Of a DNA stretch of 64,000 nt, positions 42,801-53,300 are shown in pieces. Both the position numbers and the translations under genes were made by a program. Source of the DNA: Macrostomum hystrix (lineage: Eukaryota > Platyhelminthes > Macrostomidae); contig CATNEN010000024.1 of the NCBI GenBank assembly GCA_950097015.1, positions 1,014,001-1,078,000 of the forward strand, given 5' to 3'. Within the stretch, counting starts at the first letter, position 1. Each line of letters starts with the position of its first letter. The notes beneath the pieces are model-generated. The model did no database searches, had not been told where the DNA came from, and saw only the letters and a program-made list of their open reading frames with translations.

Positions 42801-45800
42801 CAGGCCCTTGACTGTCGTAGGGGGCGCAAATTTGCGTATGGCTTCGACCTTGTCAGGCAATGGCACGGCTCCCTGGCTGCTGATTCTATGGCCCAGGAAG
42901 TCGATTTCGCTACGGCCGAACTGGCATTTGGCCGGGTTGAGCAACAAGCCATTGTCTGCCAGCCGCTGGAATAGGACTCTCAGGTCGGACTGGTGTTGTT
43001 CCGGGCTGCTGCTTGCTACCAGGAAATCATCGATGTAGGCAAACACGGACGGCAGGTCCTGGCAGATGGAGTCCACGAGCCGCTGGAAAGCCTGGGCCGC
43101 GTTCTTTAGCCCGAAGGGCATTCTGAGGAATTCGAAAAGGCCGAAGGGCGTAATGACGGCCGTCTTGGGAATGTCGGCCTCTGCGACAGGGATCTGGTGG
43201 TATCCGCGCACCAGGTCGACCTTGGAGAAGATGGAGCAACCTGCCAGACGCGCGGAGAAGTCCTGGATGTGCGGTACAGGGTAACGGTCCGGCACCGTTG
43301 CGTCGTTAAGGCGCCGGAAATCGCCGCAAGGCCGCCATCCGCCAGATGACTTCGGCACCATGTGCAACGGAGAAGACCAAGGGCTGCTGGAGCGCCGCAC
43401 GATTCCGAGCTGTTCGAGCGTTCGGAACTCTTCCTTGGCTGCTGCCAGTTTGTCGGGTGGCAGGCGGCGGGCGCGGGCGTGCACCGGTGGACCCTGCGTG
43501 GGTATGTGGTGCTCGATGCCGTGGCGTGGAGTGGCTTTCTTGAAACTCGGCTCGGTGATGCTGGGGAACTCGGCCAGTATCCGGCTGTAGGTGTCGCTGG
43601 CCACGGTTGCGGCGATCTGGGGTGCTGGTCCAGTGCCGGGCAGCAGGTGCACGCTGGCCAGAGAGCTGGCATCAAGGAGGCGGCGGTTAGGCAAATCCAC
43701 CAGCAATCCGTGATGGCGTAGGAAGTCTGCGCCGATCAATGGCCGTGCGACCTCAGCCAACAAAAAGGGCCAAGTACAGGTCTTGAGGCCGATGTCCAGC
43801 GTGATAGTCCGACTGCCGAATGTACGGATGCGCGTGCCGTTGGCGGCGAACAGAGGCGGGCCAGTGGGCTGGTGACGGGTGTCGATGCCGGTGGCTGGAA
43901 AGATGCTGACCTCCGCGCCTGTGTCCACCAGGAAACGTCGGCCTGTGTGCACGTCGGGGATGAGCAGCAGATTGTTGCCGGCCGCCGAGATGGTCAGTGG
44001 CGACCGGCCTGCCCGTTTCCCTGGAAACTGCAGGGCTGCTGGCAACGCCTCGCCTCTGCGCCGAACTTGCGGTGGAAGTGGCATAGGCCGCTTGCGTCGG
44101 TAGACGGGCGCTGCGTTGGGCGCGGCAGCTTATTTCGACCGTTGCCGAAATGGCGTGCCGCGTGCACCTCCGCCTCGCCAGCCAACTGAGCGGATGCAGC
44201 CACCGGCTGGGGCCGGCTGGCCCAGAGCTGGTCAGCGAGCTGGCCGGCCGCCCGAGGGTCCGAAAAATCCGCAGACACCAGCGCCATCCGGATGTCGTTG
44301 GGAAGTTGTTGACGGAAAAGCTCCTCGAACAACAGGCACGGTTTGTGATCGCCTAGCAGCGCCAGCATCTCGTCCATCAGCTCGGATGGGCGCCGGTCTC
44401 CTAGGCCGGAAAGGTTGAGCAGTCGGCTGGCGCGCTGCTGGCGTGTCAGACTAAAGGTACCGAGCAGGCGGGCCTTCAGTCCTTCATACTTGTCGGACTC
44501 CGGAGGACTCTCCAGAACGTCCAGCAGGCGTTCAGCGGTCTGCTGATCCAGGGCGGCGACCAGATGGTAATACTTGGTTTCCTCCTGGGTGATGCCGCGC
44601 AGGAGAAACTGGGCCTCCGCCTGGATGAACCAAGCCCGCGGTTGGGCTGCCCAGAATGTGGGCAGTTTCAGTGCTACCGAGTTTTCGGTTGTAGGGGCCA
44701 TTGGAACGAAATGGCTGCGTCGGGCTCACCAATGTAGCGGGTTGCCGAGTTGGCTTCGCAAACGAGTTCGTGTTTATTTGAGTTCGCAAAAAGGGGTGAG
44801 GGCTCTGTGCCCGAGACAAAGAGCCTTATAAAGGCCAGCGCGACTTCTCCATGTCCCCAACCCCACTGAGGATCGCAAACCAATGCGACCGCGCGAGCAG
44901 GGGTGACGCATCCGCCCAGACCGTGGTGTGATGTCTGGGGCCGGCTGTCTGGGGTAGAGTGCACTCTCCGCCACAAGTGCATATTATCATATAATAGGGG
45001 TAATTTTATAATATCCATTTACACTTAAAAAAAACCTTTTATGAAATAAGAAAACTTTTCTGAAATAATTTTTTGACCCCCCCCAGCCGTCCTCATCGGT
45101 CGTCCAGTGGCTGACAATGGCGTCTGAGCGGGGCCTCCTGCAACTGCTGGCTAGTCTGCTGAGCAGCCGCTGTCTGCACGCATCCGCCGCGGTCAACGCC
45201 GAGGACGCCAGCGGTCGAACGGCTCTGACCGCGGCTTGCCTGGCCGGACAAACCGGCGCGGTGCGGCTGCTGCTGGAGCAGGGCTCGGCAGATCCCGGCC
45301 GGGCTGACCGGGACGGCAGGACCTGCCGACAGCTGCTGCTGCTGTTGCTGGAGAATGGCGGCGGCACGGTGGTGAACTCAGCGACTGTGGCCGAGATTGC
45401 TGCCCTGCTAGACGAAGCGGAAAGCCTGTGAGAAGCAACAAAACTTTGCCCTATGAAGAAAGAAAGTCATGCTTGAAAAGCTATATATTTCCTAAAATAC
45501 TTATTTGACAGAAATTAAAATAACCTGCGTGTTGAATTTCAGCGGCAGCACTCGGTCGGAGCGAACTCAGAGCCAGCAGCTGTACAGCTTCCTGACAAGA
45601 TGCGGCTTCACAGCCAGGCGGGCTGAGCTGCACAATGAGGCCGCTGACTTCCTGCTGCACTGCATTGCCAAGCCATTGGCTGCCAACCATGGCTACCAGA
45701 TCGACTGCCGACTCGTTGGCAGCTTCGCCGAAGGCTGGGGCCCCTCTCTGGTGCAAGCCAACGGTCGGGTGGCCGTTGACTCCGATGTCAACTGGCTACT

Positions 45801-47390
45801 GTTTGAACCGGCTGCAAATGGTACGAGCTCTCATTTGTGTCCTGGCCTCAACCTATTCGAGTTATAAAAAAATTGAAAACTCGATGAAAAATGTTTTTTT
45901 TCACAGATTCTGTGCGCCATCTGCAGCAGCCCAGCCGCGAGACCCAAGCGGGTACCCTGGTGCGCGCCGACTGGCAGACGGGCAGTCGGCAACAAACTCC
46001 CTTCGAGACTGCTCGCATCGCGCAGCTGCTCCGAACTGGTGGCGGCAGCACCGACCGCCTCACCGTCTGTGAGACTCTTGACCTTCCAGCCAGCTTTGCC
46101 AACCAGGAGAGGTGCCTCATGCGCAGCCTTAGCACTGTCCAGGGCCAGGTATTCGTCATCGTAAAGATTATTTTTAAGCGAATGTTGCCAGCAATGGATG
46201 CCGCAGGATTGACTTCGTACCACGCCAAGACCGTTCTGTTCTTCATGCTGGCGCGTCACTCCCGTCGTCAGGCCTGGTGGGAGCCCGAGAATCTGCTACC
46301 GCTAGTGCGGAAAGCGCTCAAACTGACCCTGGAGCTGCTGGAGCTCGACGCCAGGCCGTGTGTCTGCATGCCTCATTTCCTTGCTCAGGATTGTCACCTG
46401 GCCTTCCGAGATCCCTCAGAGGGTACTAAGGCTCGTGTACGCGAAGCGCTAAATGCACTGTGCGGCGATCTCACAAAAATTGATGGTTTTCTGAGAGTTC
46501 AACTGCGCCCAATAATGTCATTGCGCCCGCCGTTTTACTTTCACCCGTACACCCTTCTGCCGGTGGAAGTCAGTTACTCCGAGAAGGCACTAAAGTCTGA
46601 CTACAAGGAAAACTATAGCATCTTCGCCGAAGCGTATTTGTTAGTTCAGCAGTGCCTATTAAACCTGTCGGTTACCAATAATCCGACAGTTATGGTGTCC
46701 AGGTTAGCAAGAATCAGTCGACTGCCACCTTGGTGCAAGTGCGCCCGCGAGTGTCTGTCTATTTTAGCGCACCTGAGCTTCGGCGAAAGACACCGAGCTA
46801 CCGAGTTGTTGACAGCCCTGGCTAAGCAAAGTGTCCAGCGCTGCTGGGACATGGAACGTTGCTTATTTTTTGATGGCCTGCTGTCCAAAGGGTCAGTCGC
46901 AAGCAATGCCTCTTATGTGAACCCAAAAAGCTGCGGTGACTGGGGCTGGCGATTCTGTTTCAGCAACGAAGTTCGTGTAACGCTAGAAAAGCTACCGCAG
47001 TTTACAAAAGAACTACTTCAGCCAAGAAGCGACTCGCTCAACCGGTTATACATAAACTTTCGAAGTATTTCCTGGAGCCTCATGGCAGAGCTCCTGCCGA
47101 AGCACATGGTAGCCCCAGTTGAGTGGTACACCGAAATGAAGTCCGATCCAGATCACCAAGAGCTGCTGACACTGGCCCAGTACAGTGACAGCCCATTGCA
47201 CTTACATTTCTGCTGCGCTATGCTTCAGCAGCTTCGCGAACGATCGCGGCTTGACTTGAACCTCGACATCGCGAGTGTCCGCACTAAGCTAAGCTTCCTA
47301 ACAGGCGGCTCCGACGGCTGGAGCGACGTCAAGATTCGACCCAAGAGAAAAGGATCATCGACCTCTAGAAGTTACAAACTGGAGTTTTAA
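39879..47390 (+). CDS. Ankyrin-repeat protein fused to a Mab-21/cGAS-like nucleotidyltransferase-fold domain
   Basis: Exons 39879-40310, 45087-45427, 45543-45820 and 45907-47390 (TAA). Their phases match at every junction (0, 2, 1) and total 2535 nt, an 844-residue protein. Residues 1-144 are an Ala/Leu-rich helical region. About residues 170-230 contain an ankyrin repeat pair ([32 protein letters not shown]). About 259-350 carry the nucleotidyltransferase core: GSFAEG at 317-322 and a DSD acidic pair at 337-339. The Mab-21 C-terminal helical domain follows, with [14 protein letters not shown] near 452. The third catalytic acid is not obvious, so activity is uncertain. Mab-21 proteins include cGAS and cGAS-like receptors, cytosolic nucleic-acid sensors, and also catalytically inert developmental proteins. 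Intron 1 (4776 bp) holds an antisense LTR retrotransposon; the other introns are 115 and 86 bp. If the GTGAGA donor at 45428 is not used, the first two exons end at a TGA (45429) as a separate 258-residue ankyrin protein. Confidence 0.75.
40627..40869 (-). repeat. 3' LTR of the gypsy element
   Basis: 243 bp, identical by eye to the copy at 44733-44975. In element orientation it begins TGTGGCGGAG and ends CCCGCTACA (TG...CA ends). Confidence 0.95.
40870..40882 (-). other. Polypurine tract
   Basis: In element orientation CTGGGGGGAGCTC directly precedes the 3' LTR, the position and composition of the plus-strand DNA primer. Confidence 0.7.
40890..44084 (-). CDS. pol: Retrotransposon pol polyprotein
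   Basis: A 1064-residue frame ending in TAG. Aspartic protease: [10 protein letters not shown] at 51-60. Reverse transcriptase: LPPDKL, then [15 protein letters not shown] near 286-300, [12 protein letters not shown] and the catalytic YIDD at 350-353. RNase H: acidic residues D500, E541 and D566. Integrase: zinc-binding H685, H689, C719, C722 and a DD35E triad, D751 (HIDLVGPLP), D810 (SDRGAQF) and E846 (NGLVERFHR). A basic C-terminal tail follows without a chromodomain. The frame overlaps gag by about 90 nt and is offset by -1, so expression probably needs -1 ribosomal frameshifting; a specific slippery site was not pinned down. All key residues are present, so the element may be autonomous. 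Confidence 0.95.
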   Translation of the reverse strand: MPLPPQVRRRGEALPAALQFPGKRAGRSPLTISAAGNNLLLIPDVHTGRRFLVDTGAEVSIFPATGIDTRHQPTGPPLFAANGTRIRTFGSRTITLDIGLKTCTWPFLLAEVARPLIGADFLRHHGLLVDLPNRRLLDASSLASVHLLPGTGPAPQIAATVASDTYSRILAEFPSITEPSFKKATPRHGIEHHIPTQGPPVHARARRLPPDKLAAAKEEFRTLEQLGIVRRSSSPWSSPLHMVPKSSGGWRPCGDFRRLNDATVPDRYPVPHIQDFSARLAGCSIFSKVDLVRGYHQIPVAEADIPKTAVITPFGLFEFLRMPFGLKNAAQAFQRLVDSICQDLPSVFAYIDDFLVASSSPEQHQSDLRVLFQRLADNGLLLNPAKCQFGRSEIDFLGHRISSQGAVPLPDKVEAIRKFAPPTTVKGLQEFTGMVNFYHRFVPRAAQLLRPIYRAMAGKEKLLQWTQELTDAFEDTKRALADAVMLVHPDPEAPTALTVDASQTAVGAVLEQRVGGLWKPLAFFSKQLRPPEQKYSAFDREFLALYLATRHFRFLLEGRPFTAFTDHKPLAAAMAKLSEPWSARQQRHLAYVSEYTTDIRHVAGKDNPVADALSRCTIASVMPGVDYTAMAQAQKLGEPMPQDSGLQLKRVAMRSGLDLLCDTSTGRPRPLVPPAFRRSVFEAIHSLAHPSIRSTRRLVADRFVWPGLNRDVGQWARACIACQTAKVQRHVATTPDSIPVPGARFEHVHIDLVGPLPPSQGFTHLLTVVDRFTRWPEAIPLSDTSAATCASSFIAHWIARFGVPREITSDRGAQFTSELWTNVSRLLGMQLHHTTAFHPQANGLVERFHRQLKASLMARLTGPAWTAELPWVLLGIRTAPKEDFAVSSAELVYGAPLTVPGECLQACQPSCSQGEFLASLRSAVRAFRPPPTSQHGHRPHSWPPALDTCTHVFVRRDGHRSALQRPYDGPFKVLERGAKVFLLDLGTRRDHVSVDRLKPATLDPTCPVPLPALRPRGRPPRNPAECTPPLTANEPASTTEAPRVPPQKQPACRQQPSRRCRQPP
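43994..44701 (-). CDS. gag: Retrotransposon gag
   Basis: 235 residues from [16 protein letters not shown], beginning about 30 nt after the 5' LTR. The region around [14 protein letters not shown] and [13 protein letters not shown] is the capsid-like fold of gypsy gag proteins. The C-terminal nucleocapsid finger is C207-x2-H210-x9-C220-x3-C224 ([18 protein letters not shown]), a CHCC pattern rather than the usual CCHC knuckle. It packages element RNA into virus-like particles. Confidence 0.9.
   Translation of the reverse strand: MAPTTENSVALKLPTFWAAQPRAWFIQAEAQFLLRGITQEETKYYHLVAALDQQTAERLLDVLESPPESDKYEGLKARLLGTFSLTRQQRASRLLNLSGLGDRRPSELMDEMLALLGDHKPCLLFEELFRQQLPNDIRMALVSADFSDPRAAGQLADQLWASRPQPVAASAQLAGEAEVHAARHFGNGRNKLPRPTQRPSTDASGLCHFHRKFGAEARRCQQPCSFQGNGQAGRH
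44718..44731 (-). other. Primer binding site, tRNA-Trp-like
   Basis: In element orientation TGGTGAGCCCGACG starts one base after the 5' LTR. It matches the complement of the animal tRNA-Trp 3' end (TGGTGACCCCGACG) at 13 of 14 positions. Confidence 0.7.
44733..44975 (-). repeat. 5' LTR of the gypsy element
   Basis: 243 bp, identical to the other LTR. On the minus strand it contains CTTTATAAGGC, a plausible TATA element for the element promoter. Confidence 0.95.
45543..47390 (+). CDS. Mab-21 half (exons 3-4) of the fusion gene
   Basis: Exon 3 (45543-45820) encodes [30 protein letters not shown] and [10 protein letters not shown]: helix, Gly-Ser loop and acidic strand of the nucleotidyltransferase fold. 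Exon 4 opens after a T-rich acceptor (TTTTTTTCACAG) and completes a split GAT codon. It encodes the spine helix region ([13 protein letters not shown]), [24 protein letters not shown] and a long C-terminal extension of about 290 residues with no recognised domain. Only about 100 residues separate the DSD pair from LTSYHAKT, shorter than in typical Mab-21 proteins. No zinc-thumb Cys/His cluster like that of vertebrate cGAS is visible. Confidence 0.8.
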
Positions 47391-47850
47391 AAGGCTTTCA
47401 GATCACTACATTTAAATGCATTATTAACTATTGCTAGACCTGAAGAGATATGTATAATTCATCAGCTATAATGGACAGTATGAACGAAAATTTATTGCGT
47501 CACACTTCGCAGTGCACATCATATTTTAATTAAATTTAAAGTTCATACTACTCCGAAGTATCGTGAAAATTACCATAACAAATAAATAAATAATGACTAA
47601 ATTTCAAACCAGATATTCGCAGCAATTCAACCACCTTCCTTGTCGAACTCAATCATTATTATAGCTGCTTGTCGACATCAAAAACAACAAAAAAAACATC
47701 ACAACAAGTGTAAACCAGAAAGAAAAATATTCAGATAAATAAAATAAAGAAAAATAACACAAATTAGTTTGCGATGTCAGAAGGGCGAATCTCGAGCAGC
47801 TGCCAGCTTCATGAAGCTCCCAAATCGCAGCACTTAATTGCCCACACTGC
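47391..47850. other. 3' flank of the ankyrin-Mab-21 gene
   Basis: AT-rich. AACAAATAAATAAATAATG near 47579-47597 contains overlapping AATAAA hexamers about 190 nt after the stop, a plausible poly(A) signal. Confidence 0.45.
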
Positions 47851-48215
47851 ACGTCTGGTGCTTGCTGATCCTGGAATTTGCCAGCAGGCCTTCCACGTAA
47901 CGCCGCGTTCTATAGAATAGATACCCTGCCCTCGGCGCAATGGGCCCTGCAGGGTGAGGAGCAAGAGTCCTGCTCGGTCTCTCTGCAGTATGATTCTGCG
48001 CGCACGATGTGTCCTGCTTATAGCTGCAGCCGCCGCCTATACGAAGGGTCTCGCTGGGTGGTCTCAGCCCTGCACGTTGATAGAGGGCCGCTTTTGAGGC
48101 CGGGTAATGGATGCCAAAAGCGGCGTGCAGCAGGCCTGAGTGCGAGGCAAAGTGCAATTGCACCAGAGGGCAATTCTGTCGACATCGTTGTCGAAATTCC
48201 CAACGAATGAGGCGT
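47850..48215. other. GC-rich unassigned island
   Basis: About 360 bp of clearly higher GC than its AT-rich surroundings. It has open frames on both strands (110 codons + at 47878-48210; 128 codons - at 47834-48220), neither recognisable. It also holds a perfect 10-bp stem (GCCGCTTTTG/CAAAAGCGGC, about 48089-48126) and a GAGCA/TGCTC stem near 47962-47978. It could be a small gene, an old mobile element or a structured RNA; none can be preferred. Confidence 0.3.
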
Positions 48216-48590
48216 TTCAAACAAAATGTATCGATTGTTTAACATTAAAAAACTTTCGCATAAAAATCACAGTTTTCTTCCTATAAATTTACTGCAAATA
48301 TTTTAAAGCGCTTATCCAATATTGTGACTAAAAACAGTTCTTTTAGTGTATAATTTGAGGTTTGAGCCCTTGCGGACCTCGCGCTCCCACTTTCAATAAA
48401 CTTGTGCTCCTACTTAAATGAGCCTACCAGTGAATGCTGCTGCGAATCGTTCAAACTTAGCCCTACAGCTAAATGTTTGATTAGAATAATAAACACATTT
48501 AAGCTGAAATCTCGAGTTTTAAGCAATCATTTTCTGATCTGGTCATTACATTTGTCATTAAATTATCAGCAGCCAACAGACAGCTAAACA
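48216..48590. other. 5' flank of the Tudor gene
   Basis: AT-rich; promoter and 5' UTR presumably lie here but no motif is convincing. Confidence 0.4.
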
Positions 48591-50343
48591 ATGAACAACT
48601 CAGGTTGTATTATCAAGGATTTTATCCCAGGTAATCGCAATATTAGCTACATTATTACTAAACAAAATCGTACGGCGTACTTTATTAAATCATGTTTTTA
48701 GGGAACATAGAATCATACCTTTTAAAGTGTCTAGGCCTATGACATGTTTATAGGGGCCTATCAAACAATGTAGGCATATTGTTTTACCGATAACTTTTTT
48801 AGAATTCAGTTACATTGTCACTTAGAGTAGAAATATGTCATTGAATATTAACGCAATACTAAATGTATTGCTAAAAGTATTACTAACACCATATGGTAAC
48901 TTGGTATTTGGTATCTCATAATTCAAGGGTCCATGTATTGACTATTGTAAACACAACAGACTACAGTGGGACCAAATTGCAGTAGTTTTTTATATCTTAT
49001 TTTATAATATTGCTTTAAGAGCTGCTGATGTCCATGTAATATTTGTTTAAATTCAACTAAAATACTAAAAAGCAAGACTTAAAGAATTTTTAAGAAAATG
49101 TTTTTGCAAAAATAGTAACATAATATTAGTAAGCTGTATTTAAATTATCAAAATATTATTTTGTCTATGTTTTTATTTTATTTTTATTTAGCTTACTTTT
49201 GACTGAGATAAAAGTCTAAGGCAGTTATTTGACTAGTATAAATATCTCAGTGTCAAGATTTTGTTTCTATTATTGCGACAAAACTTGGGCCAATTATATT
49301 CAAATCCACAGCTTACTGCTATTTAGCTATATAGTGTATATATTTCTGAAATTGTATGACTTTTTATTACTAAATTCTTAAAATTTATTTTAATTTTAAT
49401 TTACTTGACATCAGCAGCTCTTGAATCCTTGTTAAAAAACACTTGCTACTGTTTCACTGTAGTCTAGTCCTAGTGCCCTGTGTTGCAGTTTGATTGTGGT
49501 CTCATGGCCGTAGTTTTCAGCCATAATTATGGATACAGTTACAGGAATCTACAGGGTAGGGAAAACTGCCATAATTTGGTTACAGATCATCTTTATTGTT
49601 GACAGGGGCATTCGTAGAACAGTATTTATCTCTAATTATTTGACTGTCATGCTTTAGTCAGGCTTTGAGTTAAACAGACTACCTACTGCTTAATAAAAAT
49701 GTAAATATCAGCAACAAGACTACAATTTCTCCAGATCAAAATTGACCTAGTATTGATTTTGTATTTCTATGACAGTTTTTTTCATTTTAATTTCTGGTTC
49801 AATAGTCATTCATATATATATATATTTTATAGGTGCAACTGAGAATGCATCAAATTGCTTTAGCTGCAACAGTCAAGCCACAGTGCAATGCATACAGTGC
49901 CGCAACATTCTTTTCTGCAGAAACTGCTTTGACAAGGTTAGTTTTTTGTGTATGGCCTATAGCTTCATCCATTATATTAACATTTCAGACCTCAGATTTG
50001 AGAAATTCTTAGTTCTTTATGAAATTTTACAGTCCCACAGAATGCAGGGCATTAATCATAGCCAAGTGGAGCCATTAGTCATTACTCCACTGCTGCAGCC
50101 AGTTAAACAGCCCGTCTGCTATGTGGCTGGTCATTCTACTGCTGAAAAATTCTGTCTCGATTGCGCTAATCAGTTGTGCTCAAAATGCAGCCACTCTGCT
50201 GAGCATGCCGGGCATTCCTTGTGCGACTTCGGCCAGGCCAATATTCACCTGCTCAACTGGCTGCTGGGTATTGGTGACTCGTTGAATAATCTGGCTAGCC
50301 GCCTGGGCGATTGCGAGCAGGCCCTACAAACTGAAGCTCTTAA
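48591..50343 (+). CDS. Exons 1-3: tandem B-box zinc fingers of the Tudor protein
   Basis: Exon 1 (40 nt) supplies the ATG and splits a Gly codon with exon 2 (CCA G|GT GCA). B-box 1: C22-x2-C25-x7-C33-x2-C36-x5-C42-x2-C45-x4-H50-x6-H57. Its last two His lie in exon 3, so the finger is only complete after splicing 49936 to 50033, strong support for that junction. B-box 2: C77-x4-H82-x6-C89-x2-C92-x4-C97-x2-C100-x5-H106-x2-H109. Amphipathic helices ([20 protein letters not shown]) follow, as in TRIM-type proteins. The absence of a RING before the B-boxes is unusual for the family. Confidence 0.8.
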
Positions 50344-53300
50344 GTAAGTCTATACTGTCCTCTCTCCCCAGCATATATTGTCTTCTCTTCCCTGTCTATG
50401 CTGTCCACTCTCCCCAGCATATATTGTCTTCTCTTCCCTGTCTATGCTGTCCACTCTCCCCAGCATATATTGTCTTCTCTTCCCTGTCTATGCTGTCCAC
50501 TCTCCCCAGCATATATTGTCTTCTCTTCCCTCTCGTCCATACAGTCTAATGTCCATACTGTCTATTGTCCATACTGTCTATTGTCCATACTGTCTATTGT
50601 CCGCTGTCCAAACAGTCTATTGTCCGCTGTCCATACAGTCTATTGTCCGCTGTCCATACAGTCTATTGTCCCCTGTCCATACAGTCAATTGTACCTGTCT
50701 TCTGCATAAGCTTTATACACCCTGACTATCACCAGACTGCAGTCCGAAGCAAGGCACAACATCGAGGCTGCTGTGCGGGCGGACTTTGATGCGTTACGAG
50801 CCCGCTTACTAGCCGCCGAGCGCCAGACTGTCAGCCGCTTAGTCGAGGACGGCGTCCGGAGGCCCCTAGAGAATCAGCGCAGTCGCATATTGAATGAATT
50901 GCACCAGTGCGCCAATTGGTTGCAGCCTTTATCTTTGTCTTTGAAAGCGCTGCGCGCTGCTGACAGCAACACCTTCGCCAGATGGTGCCCTAACAGGCCA
51001 TTCGACTATGCGAAACTAACACAGTTGCTAGGCAATCTGGCCAGCGAGCCCGCCTGTCTGGCTACCGGGGCCAGTTCGCCGGTTATCGCATTGAATCGCG
51101 ATCCGACTAGCCAGCCGACAGACGCTGGACACTATTCCATAGCCCGTCCGCCTAGTCTGACAGCCGGCCCACTGGCTGCTTTGGATCCGAATTTGCTGAC
51201 ACAATTGCTGTCACCGAATCTGACAGCTGAAATCTTTGGCTTCGGCAGTTCAGATCCGGCTCAGTCACTAGCCCGACTGCCATCGCCCATCCTGCAGCCG
51301 GCTATTCAGCAGTTGGACACTGTGCAATTACCTGAACTGGCTCCTCTGTCAACTGGAGACGCTGTTACTCCTGTCTGTATAAACTCACCCTACGATATCT
51401 GGGTAGTTCGCTTCAATGAGCTTGACTTGGTAAAGAAACTACAAGAGTTGTGTTGCCATGCGGTTGCCAATTATCAATTAGCCGCTATTAGCGCAGACAG
51501 TTTGCGCCCGGGGGACTGGGTCCTGAGCCGCTACAAGACCGACTCAGACTGGTGCCGGGCCATTGTTGACCGGCTGATCTCCGGGCAGTGCGACTTGAAC
51601 TTTCCAGACTACGGCAGTTCGGTTAGCAATGTGCCTGTTGAGTCTTTGTTACAGATTCCTCCAGGCCTGTGCCAGATGCGGCCGTTGGCTCACCGAATTC
51701 GACTAGACGGTGTTAGGCCGAGGCGCAACAATCCGAATGACGGCCCGGCCGATCAGTGGAGCTCCGCGGCAATACTGGCTCTGCAAAAAATTCTCCTAAC
51801 TGACAAGTGCTTGTCTGGCGATATAATAGTGCGGGTTGTGTCCAATCAGCCGCGTGAGGTCCTGGTTGATTTGTTGATTCGCACCATACTGCACGACTGC
51901 GACCTGCGCTACTTGTCTGTGCGAGAGATGCTCATCTTTGCTGAGTTGGCCTGCTACACTATTCCATATCTGCACAATAGGGAGGCTAGCAATGAGTTGG
52001 TGGATGCGCAGGCACCTAGGCTGTTTATGCGGCCGGCCAGTGTCATTAAAGGTCATCGCTTTTTTGGCAACGTTTCCGCCTACTATTCGCCATACGAGTT
52101 CTACGTGTTCCGCTGTAATAAAGGCGCCGATACAGATGTATTTATTAATATGCATGACAAGCTTCAGGTAAGCTGCCTTTTTATTTGTAACTTGCAACTT
52201 TAAAACCCCTTCTGGGAGCACAAGCACAAATTCTCGGTGCAATCAATCCCCACATTTAGCAAGCTATAATAACAATTTACGCTGATATTTCCTTAGGGCA
52301 ATGAGCTCATTACACGAATACCATCACAAATGTCCCCCCAGCAATGGAGATCCAATGTCCCCCGCTAACAGAATAGAACCAATGCCCACCCAGCAACAGA
52401 GAACAATGTCCCCCAGCAGCAGAAAACCAATGTCCCCCCTAACAGAATAGAACCAATGCCCACCCAGCAACAGAGAACAATGTCCCCCAGCAACAAAGAA
52501 CAATGTCCCCCAGCAGCAGTAAACCAATGTCCCCCCTAACAGAATAGAACTTATGCCTACCCAGCAACAGAGAACAATGTCCCTCAGCAGCAGAGATCCA
52601 ATGTCCCCCCCAAACAGAATAGAATCAATGCCCACCCAGCAACAGAGAACAATGTCCCCCAGCAACAGAGAACCAATGTCCCCCCAAACAGAATAGAATC
52701 AATGCCCACCCAGCAACAGAGAACAATGTCCCCCAGCAACAGAGAACAATGTCCCCCAGCAGCAGTAAACCAATGTCCCCCCTAACAGAATAGAACTTAT
52801 GCCTACCCAGCAACAGAGAACAATGTCCCCCAGGAATAGAGATCCAATGTCCCCCCTACCCAAGAGAAAAAATCGACAGGAGGGGAGAGAGAAGAGACAC
52901 GTGAGAAATCAGACAGAGGAAGAGATAAAACCATGGAGAGATTAGAAATTATATAAGACAAGTTAGAGATTAGACATGGGAAGGCGTTGGAGCTCGGAAG
53001 TGTTTTGTATTATTTAATAGTAGGTAGCCATTTATTAGTACTATAAATATTGCTTTTCTTCAGACCTTCTGCATCGGCGATAGCAATGGCGACTACACTG
53101 TGAAGCACCCGGTGTCAAATCTGCCAGTTGCGGCCAGGTACTCAGTTGACGGTAATTGGTATCGCGGAATTATCGAGTCCTACTCACCAGACGGTGTTCA
53201 CATATTATTCACCGACTATGGCAACAGGGAGGTGCACAAGGACGCCAGTTGCATCAAGTATCTGACTAAGCGATTTTATCAGCCGCATTCCATGTGCTTT

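Larger units (their letters stand above)
40627..44975 (-). mobile_element. Intact Ty3/gypsy LTR retrotransposon, CsRn1-clade-like
   Basis: The element is 4349 bp, oriented opposite to the host gene. The order on the minus strand is LTR, primer site, gag, pol (protease-RT-RNase H-integrase), polypurine tract, LTR. The integrase lies downstream of RNase H, as in Ty3/gypsy. The CHCC-type gag finger and the tRNA-Trp-like primer site are hallmarks reported for the CsRn1/Kabuki clade found in trematodes and insects. There is no env frame. Identical LTRs and uninterrupted gag and pol frames suggest a very recent insertion. Confidence 0.92.
40623..44979. repeat. 4-bp target-site duplication AGTG flanking the LTR element
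   Basis: AGTG at 40623-40626 and at 44976-44979 directly abuts the two LTR ends, as expected for integrase-mediated insertion. Confidence 0.8.

Noticed and set aside
40797-44189. Many plus-strand open frames across the retrotransposon
   Set aside because: They are GC-rich antisense shadows of gag and pol, which have all catalytic motifs on the minus strand.
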